Assembly (NCBI GenBank): GCA_002479255.1
Contig: DLMJ01000047.1
Location: 81,411 to 145,410, forward strand
From: Candidatus Binatus soli
GTDB taxonomy: Bacteria; Desulfobacterota; Binatia; Binatales; Binataceae
Length of the DNA: 64,000 bases
Reading direction: 5' to 3'
The translations under genes were made by a program, and so were the position numbers. The notes under the pieces are model-generated. The model saw nothing but the letters and a program-made list of their open reading frames with translations, did not search any database and was not told where the DNA came from. Shown here piece after piece: positions 25,843-35,819 of this stretch (position 1 is its first letter; each line of letters starts with the position of its first letter).

Positions 25843-28800
25843 CTAATTGACGGCCGGCCCGACTTTCGCGGCCGGCCAGTTTTCCAACTTTTCACAGCCC
25901 GCCAGGGCCTGCAAGACGCCGTCGAGTTGCGCGAACAGTTGCTCGTATTCTCCGGGTTCGATTCGCGCGATCAGCTGGTACGACGGCGTCAGCCGCATCG
26001 TATGGCGATTCTGGTCCGCGAGCTTCACCAGCCGCGCGGTTTCCACGGGCGCATCGGGATGGAATCTGATTTCGAGCTGCGAGCCCTTGAGAATCGCGCT
26101 GAGGATCATCAGCTGTTTCATCTGGCGCCGAACATTCATCGCCGCGATCAAATTTTCGATCAGCGTCGGCACCGGGCCGAACCGATCGCGCATCTCGTCG
26201 CGAATCTCGCCGAGATCCTCCTCGCGCTGCGCACGCGCGAGCCGCCGATAGAGCACCAACCGCTCGTTCTCGTCGGAGACGTAAGCCTCGGGGATGTACG
26301 CGGGCACTGCGATTCGAAGCTCGGGCTCGAAGTCGGGCCGCTGCGGCTGGCCGCGCAGTTCGGCAATCGCCTCTTCCATCATCTCGGTATAGAGCTCAAA
26401 CCCAACCGCCGCGATCTGTCCGTGTTGCTCGTGGCCAAGCAGGTTGCCGGCGCCGCGATGCTCGAGGTCGGCCATCGCGAGCTTGAAACCGCCGCCGCTC
26501 TCGGACTCGACCAGTTCACGGAGCGCATCGATTCGCCGCTTGGCGTCGCGCGTGATGATGTGTTCGCCGGGAATCAGCAGGTATGCGTACGCTTTTTGGC
26601 GCGAACGGCCGACGCGGCCGCGCAACTGGTATAGCTGCGCGAGACCAAAATGATCGGCGCGATTGATGATCATCGTGTTCGCGTTGGGAATATCGAGGCC
26701 CGATTCGATGATAGCGCTGCAGACCAGCACATTGACGCGCTTTTCGATAAAGTCGCGCATCACGTCCTCGAGCTGTCGCTCTTTCATCTGGCCATGCGCG
26801 ATTGCGGTCTTGGCCTCGGGCACCAGCGCGCGCAGATGACTGGCCATGTAGTCGATATTCTCGACGCGATTGTGAACGAAGAAAACCTGGCCGCCACGGT
26901 TTAACTCGCGGAGGATTGAATCGCGGATGGTGGCGTCGTCGAAATGCGCGACGAAGGTGCGAATCGCCTGGCGGTCCGGCGGCGGCGTCTGAATCACGGA
27001 GAGATCGCGGATGCCGAGCATCGCCATGTGCAGCGTGCGCGGAATCGGCGTCGCGGTCATCGTCAACACCGGCACCAACTTCTTGAGCTTCTTGATTCGC
27101 TCCTTGTCCACCACGCCGAATCGGTGCTCCTCGTCGATTACCAGCAAGCCCAGGCGCGGGAACTGAACGTCGCTCGAGAGCAGCCGATGGGTCCCGACGA
27201 TGATGTCGACCTTGCCGCGGCCAGCCTCGTCGATCACGGCCCGATTTTCCTTGTGGCTGCGAAACCGCGAGACCATCTCGACGCGAACCGGATAATCCTT
27301 GAAGCGCTCGCGAAACGTATTCCAGTGCTGCTCGGCGAGGATCGTCGTTGGCACCAGCACGGCGACCTGCCGGCCGTCCATCACGGCGATGAACGCGGCG
27401 CGCAGCGCAACTTCGGTTTTGCCGAAGCCGGCGTCGCCGCAGATCAGCCGATCCATCGGCTTGGCGCGCGTCAGATCGCGGATGACGTCGTCGATCGCCG
27501 ACTGCTGGTCCGGCGTCTCCTCGAACTCGAAGCGCGACGCGAACTCCTCGTAGTCCGCGCCCGGTAGCGGATACGCGTGCCCCTCCATCACCTCCCGCGC
27601 CGCATACACGTCGAGCAGCTCGGCCGCCATCGCGAGCACCGCCTGCCTGGTGCGCCGCTTCACCTTCTCCCACGAGCCGCTGCCCAGCTTGTCGAGCTTG
27701 GGTTCCGCGTCGTCGCCGCCGATGTATCGTTGGACTAGATTTATCCGCTCGACCGGCACGTACATCGTGTCGTTGCCTGAGTATTCGAGATTCAGAAAGT
27801 CGCCCTCGACGTCGGCGACCTTCATGTGCCGCAGGCCGCGGTACTTCGCGATGCCGTGATCGATATGTACGACGAAATCGTCGGGCTTCAGCTCTTCGAG
27901 ATTGAGCAGCGCACCCTTGGCGCTCGGTCGCCTGCGCCGATGCGCTCGCGGCTCGCCGAAAATTTCCTCTTCGCTGTAGATGTAGAGACCGTCGGCCTGC
28001 AAAACGACGCCGGCGGAAATCTCCCCTTCCATGATCGCGGGGCGGTAGTCCGGCCATTCCAGCAGCGCCGACAAACTTTTGCATTCGACGTTGATCTCGA
28101 GGTCCCACGCCTCCAGATGACGGCGCAGGCGCGCCACCTGATGCGGCCCGTCAACGATCATCAGCGAACGTCCCTGCCCGCGCCGGACTTCGCGCAGTTC
28201 CGTCGCCAGCGGCTCGAAGCTCGGCGGCGTCCGTACTCCGCTCAGTTGGTTCGATCCCAGCCGCAAACTGGCCTGCGATTTGACCTCAACCGGCACTGCC
28301 CATCCCTCGCGCGGCGCGGCCATCGTCACCAGCGACCCGGCCTCGACGGCGGTGAAGTTTCCGAGCGCGCGCTCGAAGGCGTCCGCCCCGATGAACAGCG
28401 AATCCGGCGCAGGATGAAACGCGGGCTTGCGCGCCGCCGCTGCCGTCTCGACGGATACGGTATCGGCGAAGCGATTTGCCTCGGCGAGAATGCGCCCCGG
28501 ATCGACCAGCCACAGCAACGCGCCCGCCGGCATGTAATCGAACACGCTGTCGAGCGCGCGCCCGTACGCATACGGCATCAGCAGTTCCGCGCCCGGAAAC
28601 AGCAGCCCGTTCTCGAGCGTCTCGGCCAGTTCCGCGGCCTCCTTGCGCACCATGCCGATTTCCGCCGCCCGCAACGCGACCTGCTCGCGCAGCTTCGGGT
28701 CCTTCAGGGCAGACGGCGGCACGTAGCGAGTGCGCGTTATCGTCGCCTCGAGCAGCTCGCCGCCCGAGCGCTGGCTGTCCGCGTCGAAATGGCGAATCGA

Positions 28801-29418
28801 GGTGATCAGGTCGTCTTCGAGCTCGATGCGAATCGGGTCGCGGTACAATGGCGAGAATGCATCGATGATTCCGCCGCGCACGCTGAAGTCTCCCGCCTCT
28901 TCGCTCTGCGGCACGCGCTGATAGCCGCACGCCACGAGCGCTTCAATCAGCGCTTCGAGGTCCAGCCGATCGCCAATCGCCACTTTAACGATCGATTCGT
29001 TGAAGACCGTGCGCGGAATCGTGCGCGTCATCAGCGCTTCGGCCGACGTAACGACCAGCGGCGACTCATGCCGAAGCATCGCGAACAGCGCCGCCAGTTG
29101 CGACGCCTGCGCGTCGGTCGGTGGCGACAATTGCGCCATCGGTTTCACTTCCCACGAGCGGATCAGATGCACCCGGCGCGTGGCGGCGTCGGCGTCTGCC
29201 TCCTCACCTAGAAAAAACGCAACCTCTCCGGCCAGCGCCTCGGCTTCCGACGGCGTTGACGTGACCGCGACGATTGGACGCCGCAGCCGCAGTCCCATCT
29301 CGCGGATCATCAGCGCGCCGGCCGCGCCGCGCAGTCCCATCACCGGGAATCGGCGTTCGGTATTTGCCGCGAGCCGCGCTTCGAGTTCGCCGGCCGCTTC
29401 TTTGAGGCTCCGTTGCAA
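25843..29418 (-). CDS. mfd: Transcription-repair coupling factor
   Basis: Removes stalled RNA polymerase and recruits UvrA. Domains in order: a UvrB-like N-terminus, the RNA polymerase interaction domain (DDFVVHIDHGIAKYRGLRHM), a RecG-like helicase with Walker A ICGDAGFGKTEVALRAAF and LVIDEEHRFGV, and the C-terminal TRCF domain. About 1,191 residues with this start. The start is uncertain: no ATG exists before the conserved region. I prefer TTG at 29418 (weak GGA upstream); TTG at 29547 would add 43 residues without a ribosome site. The SurA-like gene follows directly. Confidence 0.95.
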   Translation of the reverse strand: MQRSLKEAAGELEARLAANTERRFPVMGLRGAAGALMIREMGLRLRRPIVAVTSTPSEAEALAGEVAFFLGEEADADAATRRVHLIRSWEVKPMAQLSPPTDAQASQLAALFAMLRHESPLVVTSAEALMTRTIPRTVFNESIVKVAIGDRLDLEALIEALVACGYQRVPQSEEAGDFSVRGGIIDAFSPLYRDPIRIELEDDLITSIRHFDADSQRSGGELLEATITRTRYVPPSALKDPKLREQVALRAAEIGMVRKEAAELAETLENGLLFPGAELLMPYAYGRALDSVFDYMPAGALLWLVDPGRILAEANRFADTVSVETAAAARKPAFHPAPDSLFIGADAFERALGNFTAVEAGSLVTMAAPREGWAVPVEVKSQASLRLGSNQLSGVRTPPSFEPLATELREVRRGQGRSLMIVDGPHQVARLRRHLEAWDLEINVECKSLSALLEWPDYRPAIMEGEISAGVVLQADGLYIYSEEEIFGEPRAHRRRRPSAKGALLNLEELKPDDFVVHIDHGIAKYRGLRHMKVADVEGDFLNLEYSGNDTMYVPVERINLVQRYIGGDDAEPKLDKLGSGSWEKVKRRTRQAVLAMAAELLDVYAAREVMEGHAYPLPGADYEEFASRFEFEETPDQQSAIDDVIRDLTRAKPMDRLICGDAGFGKTEVALRAAFIAVMDGRQVAVLVPTTILAEQHWNTFRERFKDYPVRVEMVSRFRSHKENRAVIDEAGRGKVDIIVGTHRLLSSDVQFPRLGLLVIDEEHRFGVVDKERIKKLKKLVPVLTMTATPIPRTLHMAMLGIRDLSVIQTPPPDRQAIRTFVAHFDDATIRDSILRELNRGGQVFFVHNRVENIDYMASHLRALVPEAKTAIAHGQMKERQLEDVMRDFIEKRVNVLVCSAIIESGLDIPNANTMIINRADHFGLAQLYQLRGRVGRSRQKAYAYLLIPGEHIITRDAKRRIDALRELVESESGGGFKLAMADLEHRGAGNLLGHEQHGQIAAVGFELYTEMMEEAIAELRGQPQRPDFEPELRIAVPAYIPEAYVSDENERLVLYRRLARAQREEDLGEIRDEMRDRFGPVPTLIENLIAAMNVRRQMKQLMILSAILKGSQLEIRFHPDAPVETARLVKLADQNRHTMRLTPSYQLIARIEPGEYEQLFAQLDGVLQALAGCEKLENWPAAKVGPAVN

Positions 29419-29568
29419 GTTTTTCCGGTCCGAATACGCAAAAATTCGCCTTGCGGCGATGCGCGCGAGGAGCGCACATGCCGCTGGCGTCTCAAGAATG
29501 ATAGCAGAAAATCGCGCGCGAACGCGTCGGCCGTATCGGAGGAACAATCGTGAAATGAAATCGCGAGG

Positions 29569-30360
29569 CTACTGCCGGTTGCCGCCCGTCGGCGCCGCAT
29601 TCGCGATTGGCTCGCCCACCGCGCCGACTCGCACCGCAATTTTGATCGTCTTGTGCGAGTTACCTTCCGGCCTGATTACCGTCAGGTACATCGTGTCTCC
29701 CGGCTTGAGCCGCGACATCGCGCTTTCCAGATCGCTCTGGTCGCGCACGCGCCGATCGTCAACCGCGACAATCAGATCTCCCTCATGGCCCATCGCTCCC
29801 GAACTCTGCAGCGCCTTATTAGCCAGGATTGAGCCGCCGGGCAGTATTCCCGTCAGCGTGGAAACCGCCGCGCCGATTGGGCTCATTCCAGAGCGCGCCT
29901 GCAGTCCCGCCTGCGCGGCCGGACTGCGGGGATCGATGGTCAGCACTTCGAGCCCATGCTCCTCCCCTCCGAGGTAGCACTTGGTCGCGTATTGCACGGT
30001 GATGCCGAGGTAGGGCCGCGGATGCGGCCGGTTGCTATCGCCGTTGCCGTTGATGTCGCCGGTGCCGTTCTCGGTTTTCGGGCGGAAGTTGGGTTCGATC
30101 GACGCGTTGTTCTCGCCCGGATTGAAATTCCGGCCGCCGGGGATTTCCTGAACACCGGGTTTCGGCGCCGCCAAGCCGGGCTGCGGAGCTATCTCGAGCG
30201 TCGCGTCGCTGCCGCCCTGCCCCTCAATTCCGGGATTGGCCGGATTCCCGCCGCCCTGGGAGCCAGTCTGCGAACCGGCCGTCTGCGCGACTGCAAGATG
30301 AGACAGCGCGAACAATGCGGCTGCCGCCACGCCCAGCGTGAGCATCTTTTGCAGCTTCAT
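29569..30360 (-). CDS. Exported PDZ-domain protein
   Basis: A 263-residue protein with a signal peptide (MKLQKMLTLGVAAAALFALS, cleavage near AVAQ). A Gly/Asn/Pro-rich disordered stretch follows up to about residue 115. A C-terminal PDZ domain follows, with PYLGITVQYA, VLTIDPRSPAAQAGLQ, GDLIVAVDDRRV and DLESAMSRLKPGDTMYLTVIR. No protease residues are present, so it is likely a scaffold or regulator in the periplasm. It is the first gene of the leftward set with mfd. The ATG at 30360 lacks a good ribosome site; the frame is open further upstream. Confidence 0.7.
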   Translation of the reverse strand: MKLQKMLTLGVAAAALFALSHLAVAQTAGSQTGSQGGGNPANPGIEGQGGSDATLEIAPQPGLAAPKPGVQEIPGGRNFNPGENNASIEPNFRPKTENGTGDINGNGDSNRPHPRPYLGITVQYATKCYLGGEEHGLEVLTIDPRSPAAQAGLQARSGMSPIGAAVSTLTGILPGGSILANKALQSSGAMGHEGDLIVAVDDRRVRDQSDLESAMSRLKPGDTMYLTVIRPEGNSHKTIKIAVRVGAVGEPIANAAPTGGNRQ

Positions 30361-30491
30361 TTCATGGTGCTCGACGATCGGTCCGTTGATGCGGGAGACT
30401 CTCCAAATATAAGCCCGCCGCGCGATCTGCTCAACCTGCACGATTTCTCCTTGAAGGGCGCGCGAACCCGTGCGAAAGTTTTGATGCGTCC

Positions 30492-31499
30492 ATGAAAATA
30501 ATATCGACGGTTGCGCTGCAACCCGCGCATCGCGCCGCAATTACCAGCGCGGTGCCCGGAGCCGAGTTGGCCGATCGCCAATGCCGAACGGCCGAGGAAG
30601 TCAGCGAGTTGGTCAGCGGCGGATGCGATGTGCTGCTCACCTTTCGGGTGCCGCTGGACATCACGAATCGGGCGCACGGCCTCAAATGGATTCAACTGCT
30701 CAGCGCCGGCGCAGACCACGCACTCGGCGGACCGCTCAAGGGGGTCGCGATTCCAGTCACGACCGCGAGCGGAATTCATGCGACGCCGATCGGGGAATAC
30801 ACGATAGCCTCGATGCTCTCGTATGCGCATCGGCTTCATCTCGCGATTCGGGCGCAGATTCGCCGCGAGTGGATGCGCTCGGGCGCTTTCATGGCGAGCG
30901 TGGACGAAATCCGTGGGCGGACCCTTGGCATCATCGGCTACGGATCGATTGGCAGGGAAACGGCGCGGCTCGCGGCCGCATTTGGGATGACCGTGCTTGC
31001 GCTCAAGCGCAACCCGGCCGAGCGCGCCGATCCCGGATGGTGTCCGGCGGGTCTCGGCGATCCCGAAGGCAAGCTTCCCGCACGCTTCTTCGGTCCCGGC
31101 GATCGCGAAGCGATCCTCCGCGACAGCGATTACGTGTCCGTCACTCTCCCGCTCACCGACCACACGCGCAAGTTCATCGGCGAGCGGGAATTCGCCGCGA
31201 TGAAGCCCGGCGCGTATCTGGTAAATATCGGGCGCGGCGAAGTGATCGACGAGCGCGCGATGGCCACGGCGTTGACCGCGGGAAAGATTGGCGGCGCGGG
31301 CCTCGACGTGTTCGAGCATGAACCGCTCGAAGCCAAAAGCCCGCTTTGGGATCTCGAAAATGTAATCCTGACGCCGCACATTTCCGGCGCCAATCGCGGC
31401 TACATGGACAAGGCATGCCAACTGTTCGCGGAGAATCTGAAAAGGTTCGCCGCGAATCGCCCGCTGCTGAATCTGGTCGATCCAATCCTCGGCTATTAG
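30492..31499 (+). CDS. D-2-hydroxyacid dehydrogenase family protein
   Basis: A 335-residue NAD(P)-dependent oxidoreductase. The Rossmann motif is LGIIGYGSIGRETARLA. The catalytic triad is present: Arg in VNIGRGEVID, Glu in DVFEHEPLE and His in LTPHISGANR. Relatives reduce 2-keto acids such as glyoxylate, hydroxypyruvate or phosphoglycerate; the substrate here is not determinable. No signal peptide is seen. It faces the PDZ gene across about 130 bases with no clear promoter match, and stands alone. Confidence 0.9.
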   Translation: MKIISTVALQPAHRAAITSAVPGAELADRQCRTAEEVSELVSGGCDVLLTFRVPLDITNRAHGLKWIQLLSAGADHALGGPLKGVAIPVTTASGIHATPIGEYTIASMLSYAHRLHLAIRAQIRREWMRSGAFMASVDEIRGRTLGIIGYGSIGRETARLAAAFGMTVLALKRNPAERADPGWCPAGLGDPEGKLPARFFGPGDREAILRDSDYVSVTLPLTDHTRKFIGEREFAAMKPGAYLVNIGRGEVIDERAMATALTAGKIGGAGLDVFEHEPLEAKSPLWDLENVILTPHISGANRGYMDKACQLFAENLKRFAANRPLLNLVDPILGY

Positions 31500-31613
31500 G
31501 GCGTTCAAAACCTTGCCACAGGAGACTGTTTGGTCTATGTGGCGAGTCGGAATCGTAGAGTCAAAACGGAAATCCCGGATCGATAGGCACGGATCTGGGG
31601 TAGGTCTGGCGTC

Positions 31614-31958
31614 GTGGGCTTGATTCATCATCGGCACAGCGGAGGAAACTATCCGCACGCCCATCATCACGATGCGGCGGATAAATCGCACCATCACGAT
31701 CACGAACACCACAACGCAAGTCACGATTCGCACGGTCACGGCGATCACGCTTATGACGTACATGGCAATGAAGCCGCGATCGTCGTCAGCGATCCTCATC
31801 GGCTTGAGCATTGGCACTTCGATCGTCCTTTCGAGCGCGTCGCAATAGCGGCAAACCGTGATGTCGGAAACGATTCGTCACCGACCGTCGTTGTAGTCGC
31901 CAATCATGATCTGAACCGCTTGCCGCTGGCGGCCCGTCCGCCGCCCGCGCTCATCTAG
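31614..31958 (+). CDS. Possible histidine-rich small protein
   Basis: A GTG-started frame of 114 codons. Residues 5-47 contain about twenty histidines (for example HHHDHEHHN, HGHGDHAYDVHG), which would bind Ni, Zn or Co if translated. The DNA is a degenerate CAC/GAT-type low-complexity tract, and the opposite strand has a long hydrophobic open frame, so neither may be coding. The start has no good ribosome site. A GTG start and lack of conserved domain keep this uncertain. Confidence 0.3.
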   Translation: MGLIHHRHSGGNYPHAHHHDAADKSHHHDHEHHNASHDSHGHGDHAYDVHGNEAAIVVSDPHRLEHWHFDRPFERVAIAANRDVGNDSSPTVVVVANHDLNRLPLAARPPPALI

Positions 31959-32118
31959 CTTTCTTCCAAAATCGTTCCTTTCGAGATTTCCCCCGGCCTT
32001 GAGCCAGGAGGAGCACCGTCGTTGTGCGCAACGAAAGTGGCTTCCAGCCGAGTGCGCTCAGAGGCAGGGGCCGTGCAGGCATTCGTCAGCGAGTGCCGAT
32101 TTGAGAGAGGGTTTTCTC

Positions 32119-34536
32119 ATGGCGATTTCACCTTCGCGTATATCGAGGGCGACGCGATGCTGCGTACGGATCTGTGCCGCGCTGGCACTAGCGCCTCTGA
32201 TTGTATTGCTGACGGTCAGCGGCTCAGCCGCCGCTATGAAGCAACTCATGTCCGAGTCTGCGGCGGGAACGGTAAAGGACGCCTTGGGCCGGCCGGTGAC
32301 GGATGCCGTGGTGATGTTGCGAGCGGCAGACGGTCGCACAGTCGCTCGGACCTCGAGTGGCAAGCAGGGACAATTCAAGTTGCCGGCAACTGGACCCGGG
32401 ACTTACGACCTAGTCATTCAAAAATCCGGCTTCAAGGCTGCCAGAGCAGCGCTGGTCTTGCCCACCAGCGCCAAAACTCCCCTCGACCTCGTGCTGGAAT
32501 CCGAACAGGCATTGACCCTGCCGGTCAGCGCGAGCCGCGTACACGCGCAAAATGGATTAACCGCAACGGGCGCCAGCAAATTCACCTTCACTGCCCACGA
32601 CGTCACGAACCTTCCGCAAGGCGAGGCTACTCCGCTCAACCAGGTGCTGCTGCAGATGCCGGGGGTGGCACTCGACCAGAACCAGGAGATTCATATTCGC
32701 GGCGAGCATGCGGGCATCCAGTATCAGATGAACGGGATCCTGTTGCCGCTCGACATCAACAACGACCCGACCTTCACGCAGCTCCTCAATTCATATTTCG
32801 TCAAGAGCGTGAGTCTTATGGATGGCGTGCTGCCGGCCGAGTATGGTTATCGCACCTCAGGGATAATCGAAATCAGTACCAGGAACGGCTGCGATGATGC
32901 GCACAACGAGTTCACTACTTACGGCGGCCAACGGGATACCGCGCAGCCGAGTTTCGAGCTGGGCGGCTGTAATGGAAAGTTCAGTTACTATGTGACCGGG
33001 GGTTACCTGCATTCCAATCTGGGCCTCAGTTCTGCGACTCGAGGCCCGGATCCGATTCACGATAGCACCGACCAGGGGCAGGGATTTGCCTATCTCACCT
33101 ACTCGATAAGTCCGACCACACAACTGAGTCTGATTACCGGAATGACCGTTGCCGACAATCAGTTCCCCAATGTGCCCGGCGAAACGCCAGAGTTCACGCT
33201 AAGCGGCGCCAATCCTGCTGACTTTCCATCTGCTGATATCAATTCGACCGTGGATCAACAGGACTACTATGGAGTTCTCGCTTTAAACGGCGCGCTCGGA
33301 ACGAATGCCGACTACCAGGTCGCCTATACGATTCATTACAACCGGGAAAACTTTAATCCCGATCCGATAAGCGATCTCATTTACCAGGGTATAGCCCCGA
33401 AAGTATTCGACAGCGACTTTTCAAATGCGGGGCAAGGCAATCTTACTTATCGTTTGGGCAACGACCACACGTTGCGTGGGGGATTCTATTTTGGCGAGTA
33501 CGGAGTCGAGGCGGACAATACTTCACAGGTCTTTCCCATTTCGAGCGGCAAGGCATTGGACGTCCCTATCGCTATAAGCGCCGATCTCAACAAGATTAAC
33601 CTGGTCTATGGTGTATATGTTCAGGACACCTGGCAACTGAGTGAGAAGCTAAGTGTGAATTTTGGCTCACGATGGGATCGAGTGAGCGGCCTTGTCAACG
33701 ACAGCCAGTTCAGTCCGACTATAAATTTTGTGTACAAGCCACGCCGCGACACTACGATCCATGCGGGGTTTGCGCGCAACTTCCAGGTTCCGAACTTCCA
33801 GGGCATTTCTCCCGGTATCACCGCCTTGAAGGACACCACCGGCGGTGTTGGTCCCGGCATACCATTAAGCACAAAACTCGATGCCGAAACGGACTACACA
33901 TGGGACGTCGGCTACACGCATCAAGTCACCCCGCATCTGGTGCTGTCGCAGGATAGTTATTTCCGGATCGATCGCCACTACATCGACGAAGGCCAGTTTG
34001 GTTTCGTCCCCGTGGATGCGCCCTTCAACTACGTCAGGGGCTACGGCGCCGGACTCGAGAACTCACTCACCTACAATCTTCCCAATCTCGCTCTGCGACT
34101 GTCGCAATTTGTGGCCAGGGAAGAGGTCCGGGGTGTCGCCACCGGACAGTACAACTTTCCTCCGCTTGCTCAGCTTCAATATATCGATCAACATTACATC
34201 GTACTCGATCATACCCCGCTGGTGGGTGCTTCAGGCGGCGTCGCGTACAAATGGAAGACTTGGCAGTTTACGGTCGACGGGCTATTCAGCAGCGGCTTGC
34301 GGGGCGGATTCGCCAATAGGACCCAGCTTCCGAAAGTATGGCAGTTCAACCTTAGCGCCGCCAAAACTCTCGATATGCCGGTGCTCGGTCACATCGAGAA
34401 CCGGATTATCCTGCTCAACGTTTTCGATCGCATTAATTTGATTCGTCCAGCGACCGGTATCGGAGTTTTTCAGTCCGCCTACGGACCCAGAGTCACGGTT
34501 TACGATGCGTTGACAATTCCACTGCCGCCGCTCTAA
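32119..34536 (+). CDS. TonB-dependent outer-membrane receptor with carboxypeptidase-regulatory-like N-domain
   Basis: An 805-residue exported receptor. It has a signal peptide (hydrophobic ICAALALAPLIVLLTV). A CarboxypepD_reg-like beta sandwich follows (GTVKDALGRPVTDAVVMLRA, GTYDLVIQKSGF). The plug has PLNQVLLQMPGVAL, EIHIRGEHAGIQYQMNGI and SGIIEISTR, and the rest is a long barrel. The ligand is unknown. GAGAGGG seven bases before the ATG at 32119 sets the start. The final barrel segment is partly repeated downstream in a broken paralogue tail. Confidence 0.85.
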   Translation: MAISPSRISRATRCCVRICAALALAPLIVLLTVSGSAAAMKQLMSESAAGTVKDALGRPVTDAVVMLRAADGRTVARTSSGKQGQFKLPATGPGTYDLVIQKSGFKAARAALVLPTSAKTPLDLVLESEQALTLPVSASRVHAQNGLTATGASKFTFTAHDVTNLPQGEATPLNQVLLQMPGVALDQNQEIHIRGEHAGIQYQMNGILLPLDINNDPTFTQLLNSYFVKSVSLMDGVLPAEYGYRTSGIIEISTRNGCDDAHNEFTTYGGQRDTAQPSFELGGCNGKFSYYVTGGYLHSNLGLSSATRGPDPIHDSTDQGQGFAYLTYSISPTTQLSLITGMTVADNQFPNVPGETPEFTLSGANPADFPSADINSTVDQQDYYGVLALNGALGTNADYQVAYTIHYNRENFNPDPISDLIYQGIAPKVFDSDFSNAGQGNLTYRLGNDHTLRGGFYFGEYGVEADNTSQVFPISSGKALDVPIAISADLNKINLVYGVYVQDTWQLSEKLSVNFGSRWDRVSGLVNDSQFSPTINFVYKPRRDTTIHAGFARNFQVPNFQGISPGITALKDTTGGVGPGIPLSTKLDAETDYTWDVGYTHQVTPHLVLSQDSYFRIDRHYIDEGQFGFVPVDAPFNYVRGYGAGLENSLTYNLPNLALRLSQFVAREEVRGVATGQYNFPPLAQLQYIDQHYIVLDHTPLVGASGGVAYKWKTWQFTVDGLFSSGLRGGFANRTQLPKVWQFNLSAAKTLDMPVLGHIENRIILLNVFDRINLIRPATGIGVFQSAYGPRVTVYDALTIPLPPL

Positions 34537-34537
34537 G

Positions 34538-34693
34538 AAGCTGCGCAACTCGCGCATCGTTTTGCTCAACATCTTCGATCGGACCAATCTGATCCGGCCC
34601 GCCAGCGGCATCGGTGTCTTTCAGGCCGCGTATGGTCCGCGAATAACAGTCTACGACGCCCTAACCATCCGCCTTACGAGCGCAGGCGGCTAG
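34538..34693 (+). pseudogene. Orphan C-terminal fragment of a second TonB-dependent receptor
   Basis: Directly after the receptor stop, a frame with no start encodes a close copy of the receptor's last 45 or so residues: IVLLNIFDRTNLIRPASGIG and VFQAAYGPRITVYDALTI. The intact gene has IILLNVFDRINLIRPATGIG and VFQSAYGPRVTVYDALTI. It then ends RLTSAGG and a stop at 34691-34693. The DNA differs at many third positions, so it is an older paralogue, not a fresh duplication. It converges with the next gene. Confidence 0.8.
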
Positions 34694-35718
34694 AGACAAA
34701 TCTCCGCCAGCGCGCGGACCGCATTAATATCGCCGGTGCCAATCAGCATCGTCTTGACCGGCGACGCCTTCCAGACCTCGAGCCGGTCCGCGATTCGCTC
34801 GCGATTGCCGACCAGCGCGACCTCATCGACCAGCTTGTCCGGCACCATCGCCATCGCCTCGGCCTTCTTGCCGGCCAGGTACAGGTCCTGGATTTTCACC
34901 GCGGCATCTTCGTAGCCGAGCCGCTTGGCGTAGTCGTTGTAGAAATTTTTCGCGCGCGCGCCCATGCCGCCGATGTACAGCGCCAGCATTCCCTTCACCG
35001 GCATCCGGCATCTCTCGAGGTCCGAGCCCATGATGCAGGTGACGAACGGCGCGACATCGAAATTGTCGAGGCTCTTGCGTCCGCCGCTTTTCGCAAAGCC
35101 TTGCTTGAGCGGCGCGCCGTAGATGTCCCATCGCTCCGGATTCATCCAGACCGGAATCACACCGTCGGCAATTTCCGCCGCAAGCGCGATTCCCTTGGGG
35201 CTGATCGACGCGGTGTAGATCGGCATGTCCTTGCGCCCGTGCAGGATGCTCTTGAGCGGCTTGCCGAGTCCCGACGCGCCCGGACCGGTGTACGGGATGT
35301 CAAACTCCTTGCCGTGATGCTCGACGGGTACTTCGCGCGCGAGAATTTTGCGCACGATCTCGATGTACTCGCGCGTGCGCTGCAACGGTTTGCCGTACGA
35401 CACGCCGTGCCAGCCCTCGACGACCTGCGGACCCGACGGCCCGATGCCGAGGATGAAGCGGCCACCCGACAGCGCATCGAGCGTCATCGCGGTCATGGCG
35501 GTTGCGGCGGGAGTTCGCGCCGGCATCTGCATGATCCCGGTGCCGAGCCGGATTTTTTTGGTCAGCGCGCCGATCCAGGCCAGTGGCGTAACCGCGTCGG
35601 AGCCGTAAGCCTCGGCGGTCCACACGGAGTCGAAACCGACGCGTTCCGCTTCGAGGATGGTGTCCATCGGCAAGCCCATCTGCGCGCCCGAATACCCGGA
35701 AATTAGTCCCAATCGCAT
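34690..35718 (-). CDS. LLM-class (luciferase-like) F420-type oxidoreductase
   Basis: A 342-residue TIM-barrel flavin/F420 enzyme of the luciferase-like family. Typical stretches are EAERVGFDSVWTAEAYGSDAV, IRLGTGIMQMPARTPAATAM, LDALSGGRFILGIGPSGPQV and the C-terminal VDEVALVGNRERIADRL. Many close relatives use F420, in keeping with cofC and the Ddn-like gene in this window, but FMN use cannot be excluded. GGGAGGAA six bases upstream gives a confident start. Its stop overlaps the tail of the receptor fragment on the other strand. Confidence 0.88.
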   Translation of the reverse strand: MRLGLISGYSGAQMGLPMDTILEAERVGFDSVWTAEAYGSDAVTPLAWIGALTKKIRLGTGIMQMPARTPAATAMTAMTLDALSGGRFILGIGPSGPQVVEGWHGVSYGKPLQRTREYIEIVRKILAREVPVEHHGKEFDIPYTGPGASGLGKPLKSILHGRKDMPIYTASISPKGIALAAEIADGVIPVWMNPERWDIYGAPLKQGFAKSGGRKSLDNFDVAPFVTCIMGSDLERCRMPVKGMLALYIGGMGARAKNFYNDYAKRLGYEDAAVKIQDLYLAGKKAEAMAMVPDKLVDEVALVGNRERIADRLEVWKASPVKTMLIGTGDINAVRALAEICL

Positions 35719-35819
35719 CGAAGTTCCTCCCGTCGCGGAAATCCCGCGTCACGCATCGAAGTTGCGAAAACAAGGAACGAAACACAAAACCGAAAAAGAC
35801 CAAACATCAAAACACTGAA

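Noticed and set aside
30357..31817. 486-codon minus-strand frame across the 2-hydroxyacid dehydrogenase
   Set aside because: Antisense to a gene with an intact catalytic triad; the hydrophobic N-terminal part is the reverse reading of a His-codon repeat.
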